Part shown: positions 1 to 4,917 of the stretch, in pieces
Layout of the letters: the number at the start of each line of letters is the position of its first letter
How positions within the stretch are numbered: the first letter of the stretch is position 1
Position numbers and translations under genes: made by a program
Notes under the pieces: generated by a model
Told to the model about the DNA's origin: nothing
Seen by the model: the letters and a program-made list of their open reading frames with translations, nothing else
Databases searched by the model: none
Origin: Clostridium sp.
Lineage (GTDB): Bacteria; Bacillota; Clostridia; Lachnospirales; Lachnospiraceae
Assembly (NCBI GenBank): GCA_016302185.1
Contig: JAEDOC010000094.1
Coordinates: 1 to 8,321 of the forward strand
DNA length: 8,321 nt
Direction: 5' to 3'

Positions 1-41
1 CTAAAAAGTAGTGGCTACGGCTCTATTCCTTCCCCTTTGAG

Positions 42-84
42 AAAAAGAGCGAATCGGAGCATAAGCCGGCGCTCCAGGTTGCTC
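42..84 (-). terminator. Probable rho-independent terminator after glyS
   Basis: On the minus strand, 13 nt past the glyS stop codon, there is a nested stem. The inner arms GGAGC (71-75) and GCTCC (56-60) enclose a 10-nt loop, and the outer arms GAGC (81-84) and GCTC (47-50) are followed directly by five T (42-46). The internal loop between the two stems lowers the stability. Position and T-tract fit the end of the lipoprotein-glyS unit. Confidence 0.5.
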
Positions 85-97
85 AATTATATCTCTA

Positions 98-1486
98 TTA
101 GAACCGCATCTTCTCCTCAAAGTAGCTCTTCAGCTCGCTGATCGGGATGCGTACCTGCTCCATGGTGTCACGATCTCTTACGGTTACGGCACCGTCGGTC
201 TCGGATTCAAAGTCGTAGGTTACGCAGAATGGAGTACCAATCTCGTCCTGTCTTCTGTAACGCTTACCGATGTTGCCTCTGTCATCGAACTCACAGTTGT
301 AGTACTTGGACAGCTCAGTGTAAATCTTCTCGGCGCCCTCATTTAATTTCTTGGACAGCGGAAGCACACCAATCTTCACCGGTGCAATGGCCGGATGGAA
401 GTGAAGAACGGTTCTCACATCACCCTCGCCGATCTCTTCTTCGTCATAAGCGGCACATAAGAAGGCCAGAGTAACACGGTCTGCACCCAGAGACGGCTCT
501 ACAACGTACGGAATATATTTCTCTTTCTTCTCATCATCAAAATAGGTCATATCCTGTCCGGAGGTATTCTGATGCTGGGTTAAATCGTAATCGGTACGAT
601 CCGCGATGCCCCACAGCTCGCCCCAGCCGAACGGGAAGAGGAACTCAATATCGGTGGTTGCCTTGCTGTAGAAGCACAGCTCCTCCGGAGAATGGTCTCT
701 TAACCGCATCTCATCCTCTTTGATTCCCAGAGAAATCAGCCAGTCGCGGCAGAAGCCTCTCCAGTACTGGAACCACTCCAGATCGGTGCCCGGCTCACAG
801 AAGAACTCCAGCTCCATCTGCTCGAACTCTCTGGTACGGAAGGTGAAGTTACCCGGGGTAATCTCGTTACGGAAGGATTTACCAATCTGACCGATACCGA
901 AGGGAATCTTCTTTCTGGAGGTTCTCTGTACATTCTTGAAGTTCACGAAGATACCCTGTGCAGTCTCCGGACGTAAATATACCGTGTTCTTCGCATCCTC
1001 GGTAACACCCTGGAAGGTCTTGAACATTAAGTTGAACTGACGGATGTCGGTAAAATCATGCTTGCCGCAGGACGGACAGCAGATATTGTTGTCATCGATA
1101 TACTTCTTCATCTCTTCCTGAGACCATCCATCGACAGAACCCTCGATAGTGATGTTATTCTCAGCCATGTAATCCTCGATCAGCTTATCGGCACGGAAGC
1201 GCTCTTTACAGGCCTTGCAGTCCATCAGCGGGTCAGAGAAACCGCCTAAGTGTCCGGAAGCAACCCAGGTCTGGGAGTTCATCAGGATCGCACAGTCCAC
1301 ACCGACGTTATACGGGCTTTCCTGCACGAATTTCTGCCACCATGCTTTCTTTACATTGTTTTTCAGCTCCACGCCCAGGTTTCCATAGTCCCATGTATTG
1401 GCAAGTCCGCCGTAAATCTCAGAACCCGGATAAACAAATCCTCTTGATTTGGCAAGGGCTACAATCTTTTCCATTGTCTTTTCCAT
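98..1486 (-). CDS. glyS: Glycyl-tRNA synthetase, single-chain alpha2 type
   Basis: This class II aminoacyl-tRNA synthetase joins glycine to tRNA-Gly using ATP in the cytoplasm and normally acts as a homodimer. The 462-residue length fits the bacterial alpha2 type, not the two-subunit GlyQ/GlyS enzyme. Visible landmarks are the N-terminal motif-1 region (about 26-45), four paired cysteines likely to bind zinc (C90, C93, C137, C140), motif 2 starting FRNEI near 205 and running through TREFEQMELEFF to 229, motif 3 EPSLGADR at 330-337, and the C-terminal anticodon-binding domain from about 365. The start is M1 rather than M5, because AGGAGGA lies 9 nt upstream of M1. The gene begins 18 nt after the lipoprotein stop codon and should share its promoter at 2190-2218. 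A probable terminator follows. No T-box leader could fit in the 18-nt gap. The identification is firm. Confidence 0.97.
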   Translation of the reverse strand: MEKTMEKIVALAKSRGFVYPGSEIYGGLANTWDYGNLGVELKNNVKKAWWQKFVQESPYNVGVDCAILMNSQTWVASGHLGGFSDPLMDCKACKERFRADKLIEDYMAENNITIEGSVDGWSQEEMKKYIDDNNICCPSCGKHDFTDIRQFNLMFKTFQGVTEDAKNTVYLRPETAQGIFVNFKNVQRTSRKKIPFGIGQIGKSFRNEITPGNFTFRTREFEQMELEFFCEPGTDLEWFQYWRGFCRDWLISLGIKEDEMRLRDHSPEELCFYSKATTDIEFLFPFGWGELWGIADRTDYDLTQHQNTSGQDMTYFDDEKKEKYIPYVVEPSLGADRVTLAFLCAAYDEEEIGEGDVRTVLHFHPAIAPVKIGVLPLSKKLNEGAEKIYTELSKYYNCEFDDRGNIGKRYRRQDEIGTPFCVTYDFESETDGAVTVRDRDTMEQVRIPISELKSYFEEKMRF

Positions 1487-1495
1487 GATAAAATA

Positions 1496-1502
1496 TCCTC
1501 CT
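1496..1502 (-). promoter_or_regulatory. Ribosome binding site of glyS
   Basis: AGGAGGA on the minus strand lies 9 nt before the ATG at 1486. It decides for M1 over the in-frame M5, for which it would be 21 nt away. It sits just past the lipoprotein stop codon (1505-1507), which suggests the two genes are translated from one message. Confidence 0.85.
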
Positions 1503-1504
1503 GT

Positions 1505-2152
1505 TTATCTGAACACCACGTACGCATTGCCGCCGTCCGGCACCGTAACTGTGTATTCGTTCGTTTTCTCTGCATCCAGCGCCAGATAAAGCACCTTTCC
1601 GGCAAACCGGAAGGTTCCTCCGCCTTCAATCCGAACCACTTTTCCCCTGGTTTCCTTCTTCATCTCATCCAATGCCGCCGCACCGCCGTCTGCCTTCTCA
1701 TAATCCGCGGCAATCAGCCAGTCTGTGGCATCAGAAACCGGTTTTACCTCCAATGCAGTTACCGTATTGCTGTCATCCTCATTGTCCTCTGTCTGACGGA
1801 ACCGGATCAGATCCTCCGCAGAAGCGTAATCAAAGACAACCCGCACTGCATTCTCATCCTTTGTCACGCTGTTTAAGGCTGCCGGCAGGCGATCTGCGCC
1901 CTGTTTATTTCTCGCAGTGCCCTCAGCTCCTCTCTCCTGATTAAAACGGATCACGGCCGACTCCAGATACTTCGTCAAATCCTCCGTATCCACGTCGCCC
2001 TCAAAGGGCTCCACCAGCGCACCGGAGAGCTCTCCCTCTTCTGAAATATAGATACAGGAAGTCTCCGGAGTAAAAGCAGCCTCCTTTGAGCCGCATCCGG
2101 CGATCATCGCTCCTGCCGTCAGCGCAGCCAGAAGCAATCGGGATTTATTCAT
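1505..2152 (-). CDS. Small secreted lipoprotein of unknown function
   Basis: The 215-residue product starts with a classical lipoprotein signal: basic N-terminus (K3, R5), a hydrophobic core LLLAALTAGAM, and the lipobox I-A-G-C with the lipidated cysteine at C20. It should be anchored to the outer face of the cell membrane. The mature part is acidic and soluble, with no membrane segment. It contains an ALVEPFEGD segment (45-53), a helical stretch about 58-75, an acidic patch around 121-129 and a beta-rich C-terminus. I do not recognise an enzyme motif. From memory, similar lipoproteins stand between recO and glyS in other Lachnospiraceae, but I cannot check this here. AAGGAGG stands 7 nt before the ATG, and a strong promoter lies about 40 nt upstream. 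It is probably co-transcribed with glyS. The coding call and lipoprotein call are solid; the function is unknown. Confidence 0.88.
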   Translation of the reverse strand: MNKSRLLLAALTAGAMIAGCGSKEAAFTPETSCIYISEEGELSGALVEPFEGDVDTEDLTKYLESAVIRFNQERGAEGTARNKQGADRLPAALNSVTKDENAVRVVFDYASAEDLIRFRQTEDNEDDSNTVTALEVKPVSDATDWLIAADYEKADGGAAALDEMKKETRGKVVRIEGGGTFRFAGKVLYLALDAEKTNEYTVTVPDGGNAYVVFR

Positions 2153-2159
2153 ACTCTCT

Positions 2160-2166
2160 CCTCCTT
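2160..2166 (-). promoter_or_regulatory. Ribosome binding site of the lipoprotein gene
   Basis: AAGGAGG lies 7 nt before the ATG at 2152. Its AAG is also the 3' arm of a short stem (CTTGA 2178-2182 with TCAAG 2164-2168, 9-nt loop), so the site may be partly paired at the extreme 5' end of the predicted transcript. Confidence 0.8.
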
Positions 2167-2189
2167 GAAATCAAACATCAAGTTTTTAT

Positions 2190-2218
2190 AGTATACCCGC
2201 TTTTCCCTGTATTTTCAA
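2190..2218 (-). promoter_or_regulatory. Sigma-A (sigma-70 type) promoter for lipoprotein-glyS
   Basis: On the minus strand the -35 box TTGAAA (2213-2218) and the -10 box TATACT (2190-2195) are separated by exactly 17 nt (2196-2212). Each box differs from consensus at one position (TTGACA, TATAAT). Transcription would start near 2183, giving a leader of about 30 nt before the lipoprotein ATG. It lies in the widest intergenic gap of the window (2153-2265), as expected for the start of a separate transcription unit. Confidence 0.82.
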
Positions 2219-2265
2219 TACTTCCCGGAAAAAATTTCAAGTCATCCATCCTTCAAAGCAGCTTC

Positions 2266-3312
2266 TCACCTGCCGCCATTTAACAGCATCCACAGCCGCG
2301 GAGTGTATCTCCGCAAAAATCTGGCCGCCTGATTGCATAATATTACAATTACCGCCGGCATCAGCAGATACAGAAGTGCTGCCGCTGCCCCATTCCCCGG
2401 AAACAGCATCGCGCCCACCTTATTGACCAGCCGGGTCGGAATGAAATGAAGGGCATAGATGAAAAAAGTGGTCGTCATAAACGGCCGTACCCTTCCCAGC
2501 CAGTCTTCGCTGACCAGAAACCAGAAGCCCCCGGCCACCAGTACATGATACAGCACCACCTCCGGAATGAAAAAGGTATGATAAAACCGCCAGCCGCAGA
2601 GATATCCGCCCGCCAGAAGAACCACTCCGAAAAGCCCCCGTCTCTGGTTCCACGCTCCCTCAATCACTTCTTTTCCGTGAATTGCCAGAAAGGCTGCCGT
2701 GGAATAATAAAGAAGGGCATCCAGATTCAGCCGGGGCAGCGCCGTCTGCCGGTAAATCCCGTACCAGAGAAGGCCAAGATAAGGAATCCCAGTCCATTTC
2801 CGTTTGAGAATCAGATAATGCCAGGGTGCCAGAAGCACCAGCAGGATCAGCTGATACATGAACCAGAACACCGGGTTAAAGGCAAAATGAACCGCCGCAT
2901 TCCACAGATTTTTCAGAGTAAAGGTAAGCTCCGGCCGGTTGATCAGCGGCCGCAGCGGCGCAAACTGACTGGCCGTGTAATAGCCCGCATAATAAAGAAG
3001 ATTCCACAAAAGATAGGGAACCAGCAGCGTCTTCACTCTTCGCTTCCATTTACCAGGCAGGCTTTCCCACTGAAAATTCCGGAAAAACAGGTACCCGGAA
3101 ATCATCATAAAACAGGGGATATTGACCCGGATCAGGGCTGCCATCCATTCATATTCAAAATGATACAGAAAATGCTCTGCCGCCTGTGCGCCGAAGAACA
3201 GATCCGCATTGCCCGCATGGTTCCAGATCACCAGCAGACAGCAGACAAAATTAAACCACAAGATTTTTTTTCGGAATTTTTCTTCTTCCATCCGGCCGTT
3301 GCTTTCCCCCAT
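2266..3312 (-). CDS. Acyltransferase-3 family integral membrane protein
   Basis: The 348-residue, highly hydrophobic protein matches the acyltransferase-3 family (OatA, WecH and NodX relatives), whose members move acetyl or other acyl groups from the cytoplasmic side onto cell-surface sugars. Around ten membrane helices can be read. Family-like landmarks are TM1 with a conserved-type histidine (H32 in VIWNHAGN), FMMISGYLFF at 68-77, a basic loop (88-94) before LLVPYLLWNLLYY, WFMYQLILLVLLAP at 150-163, and FFIYALHF near the C-terminus (283-290). The acceptor cannot be read from the sequence; peptidoglycan, teichoic acid or exopolysaccharide are all possible. AGGAG 6 nt before M1 favours this start over M8. 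It begins 13 nt after recO, so it is probably the last gene of the era-recO operon. Codons 14-17 contain a run of eight A. The family call is good; the substrate is unknown. Confidence 0.85.
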   Translation of the reverse strand: MGESNGRMEEEKFRKKILWFNFVCCLLVIWNHAGNADLFFGAQAAEHFLYHFEYEWMAALIRVNIPCFMMISGYLFFRNFQWESLPGKWKRRVKTLLVPYLLWNLLYYAGYYTASQFAPLRPLINRPELTFTLKNLWNAAVHFAFNPVFWFMYQLILLVLLAPWHYLILKRKWTGIPYLGLLWYGIYRQTALPRLNLDALLYYSTAAFLAIHGKEVIEGAWNQRRGLFGVVLLAGGYLCGWRFYHTFFIPEVVLYHVLVAGGFWFLVSEDWLGRVRPFMTTTFFIYALHFIPTRLVNKVGAMLFPGNGAAAALLYLLMPAVIVILCNQAARFLRRYTPRLWMLLNGGR

Positions 3313-3318
3313 CGAATA

Positions 3319-3323
3319 CTCCT
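3319..3323 (-). promoter_or_regulatory. Ribosome binding site of the acyltransferase gene
   Basis: AGGAG lies 6 nt before the ATG at 3312 and only 2 nt after the recO stop codon TAG (3326-3328). It selects M1 rather than M8 as the start and suggests translational coupling to recO. Confidence 0.75.
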
Positions 3324-3325
3324 AT

Positions 3326-3973
3326 CTACAGAAGCACCTTCAGAATCTCCAGCGAATGAAAGGTACGGTCTATGTACGTTTTCTTATTCCGTTCCACACT
3401 CCGGCGAAATTCTTCAAACACTTCCTCTGTCAGTATAAAGGTGTACAGCTTTTCAATCGGTGACAAAACCACATACTCCCAGGCATACCGGGCGGAATCG
3501 CTGACCTCTGTCTGCGGCTGTTCCGTATACTCCCCGTTTATCACCATGATCTTCAGTTCAAAAATCCGCTGCACCAGAGAGTTGGGCAGCGACTGCTTGA
3601 GCAGCGCCCGGAAGGACTGGTAGAGGAGCTTAAGCATCTCTGTCCCCCGGATTCCCTCTCTTCCGTAATAATCGGCAAACTCCGTAAAATACGAGGCGTA
3701 GCAGGCAGACTCCACATCCTTTTCCAGGCCGTCAAAATAGTTTTCAATCTCCGCCCCGTACAGACTGTAAGCATCCTGCCCCTCGGACAGCGTAAAGTTC
3801 CCGAAGGCAAAGGGACGGCTGGGGGCCCGAAGTAAACTTCCCGGGCGCTTGGCTCCCCGGGCAAAGGCAGTGATTTTCCCCCGCTCCTTCGTCAGAATCA
3901 CCAGCCGCTTGTCATACTCGCCAACCGGAGAGGCACTTAATACCATGCCGGTGGTCTGAACCAGATCTCTCAT
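3326..3973 (-). CDS. recO: DNA repair protein RecO, short form lacking the zinc-finger cysteines
   Basis: RecO is a mediator of the RecFOR pathway. It binds single-stranded DNA, works with RecR to load RecA onto SSB-coated gaps, and anneals strands. The 215-residue product has the N-terminal OB fold (about 1-80), with TTGMVLSASPVGEYDKRLVI and the GKITAFARGAKRPGS segment. A helical C-terminal domain follows, with NSLVQRIFELKIMVINGEY at 131-149. Where many RecO proteins carry a Cys4 zinc finger after this segment, there is no cysteine; the only one is C91. The length is somewhat below the usual roughly 240-250 residues. The C-terminus IDRTFHSLEILKVLL closes the domain normally, so this looks like a natural short variant, not a broken gene. 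AAAGGAGG lies 11 nt before the ATG. The gene starts 24 nt after the era stop, in the classical era-recO order. Confidence 0.93.
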   Translation of the reverse strand: MRDLVQTTGMVLSASPVGEYDKRLVILTKERGKITAFARGAKRPGSLLRAPSRPFAFGNFTLSEGQDAYSLYGAEIENYFDGLEKDVESACYASYFTEFADYYGREGIRGTEMLKLLYQSFRALLKQSLPNSLVQRIFELKIMVINGEYTEQPQTEVSDSARYAWEYVVLSPIEKLYTFILTEEVFEEFRRSVERNKKTYIDRTFHSLEILKVLL

Positions 3974-3997
3974 GGAATGAAGTGCCTCCTTTCTTTC

Positions 3998-4903
3998 CTA
4001 GCCTAAATCCTTCGGATTATATCCGTAGTTTTTCATGTAGAGCTCGCTCTCCCGCCACTCTCTGCGTACCTTCACCCAAAGCTTTAAATTCACCTTGGTG
4101 TCCATCAGATTCTCAATCTCAATTCTGGCCGCAGTACCGATCTTTTTAAGCATTGAACCGCCTTTTCCGATGATGATTCCTTTATGGGAATCCCGCTCGC
4201 AGACGATGGTGGCATCGATATCGAACATACCGTTTTTCCGCTCCTTCATCTGATCGATGACCACCGCGATTCCGTGAGGAATCTCATCATCCAGCATCCG
4301 CAGCGCTTTCTCCCGAATCAGCTCCGCAGCAATCTGGCGCATGGGCTGGTCGGTCACGGTATCCTCGTCATAGAACTGGGGGCCGTAGGGCAGGTACTTA
4401 AAAATACTGTCCTTCACATCCTCCAGATTGATCTCCTTTAATGCGGAAACCGGAATAATCTCCGCAAACCGGCAGATATCCTTATACGCCGCAATGAAGG
4501 TCAGAATCTCTTCTTTTTTTACGGTATCTATCTTATTGATCACCAGAATCACCGGTGTTTTTACCCGGGCCAGCTGCTCCGCGATGTGGCGCTCGCCCGC
4601 ACCGATAAAGGTGGTGGGCTCCACCAGCCAGAGAATCACATCCACCTCTTTTAATGTGTTTTCTGCCACACTGACCATGTATTCGCCCAGCTTGTTCTTC
4701 GCCTTGTGAATTCCCGGCGTATCCAGAAAAATAATCTGGCCCCGTTCATCGGTGTAAACCGTCTGAATCCGGTTTCTTGTGGTCTGCGGCTTTTCTGACG
4801 TAATCGCAATCTTCTGGCCGATGAGATGATTCATCAGCGTGGATTTTCCCACATTGGGCCGTCCGATTAATGTTACAAATCCTGATTTGAATTTATCCTG
4901 CAT
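3998..4903 (-). CDS. era: Era, ribosome-assembly GTPase
   Basis: Era is an essential GTP-binding protein that binds near the 3' end of 16S rRNA and helps mature the 30S subunit. The 301-residue length is typical. All G motifs are present: G1 GRPNVGKS (14-21), G2 threonines at 41-42, G3 DTPG (61-64), G4 NKID (123-126) and G5 SAL (153-155). The C-terminal KH RNA-binding domain carries the GIIIGKGG signature (242-249). The family-typical VKVRREWRESE follows near the C-terminus. The start is fixed by AAGGAG 5 nt upstream. That site partly touches the stop region of the M16C gene, 12 nt before the era start, and this tight packing points to coupled translation. recO follows after 24 nt. The protein is intact and the call is firm. 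Confidence 0.98.
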   Translation of the reverse strand: MQDKFKSGFVTLIGRPNVGKSTLMNHLIGQKIAITSEKPQTTRNRIQTVYTDERGQIIFLDTPGIHKAKNKLGEYMVSVAENTLKEVDVILWLVEPTTFIGAGERHIAEQLARVKTPVILVINKIDTVKKEEILTFIAAYKDICRFAEIIPVSALKEINLEDVKDSIFKYLPYGPQFYDEDTVTDQPMRQIAAELIREKALRMLDDEIPHGIAVVIDQMKERKNGMFDIDATIVCERDSHKGIIIGKGGSMLKKIGTAARIEIENLMDTKVNLKLWVKVRREWRESELYMKNYGYNPKDLG

Positions 4904-4908
4904 GTAAG

Positions 4909-4917
4909 CTCCTTTTT
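4909..4917 (-). promoter_or_regulatory. Ribosome binding site of era, overlapping the M16C stop codon
   Basis: AAAAAGGAG on the minus strand lies 5 nt before the era ATG. Its first two A are the last bases of the upstream TAA stop codon (4916-4918). Ribosomes finishing the peptidase therefore end on the era initiation site, which suggests coupled translation. Confidence 0.8.

Noticed and set aside
3..18. Second terminator-like hairpin beyond glyS (GTAG, 3-nt loop, CTAC, then five T, minus strand)
   Set aside because: A four-base-pair stem is too short to be a convincing terminator; at most it backs up the better one at 42-84.
736..933. 65-codon minus-strand frame inside glyS
   Set aside because: It is an out-of-frame shadow of glyS motif 2 coding sequence, rich in Ser, Arg and Pro, with no ribosome binding site.
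2229..2257. Terminator-like stem after the acyltransferase gene (TTTGAAG with CTTGAAA, then six T, minus strand)
   Set aside because: The stem has a G-G mismatch and only one GC pair, so it would be too unstable to end transcription; readthrough into the lipoprotein gene is possible.
2446..3438. 330-codon open frame on the plus strand opposite the acyltransferase and the recO end
   Set aside because: Its product is a low-complexity mix of Pro, Gln, His, Lys and Arg, as expected from the reverse strand of a hydrophobic membrane protein. It has no family motif and lies opposite a well-supported gene.
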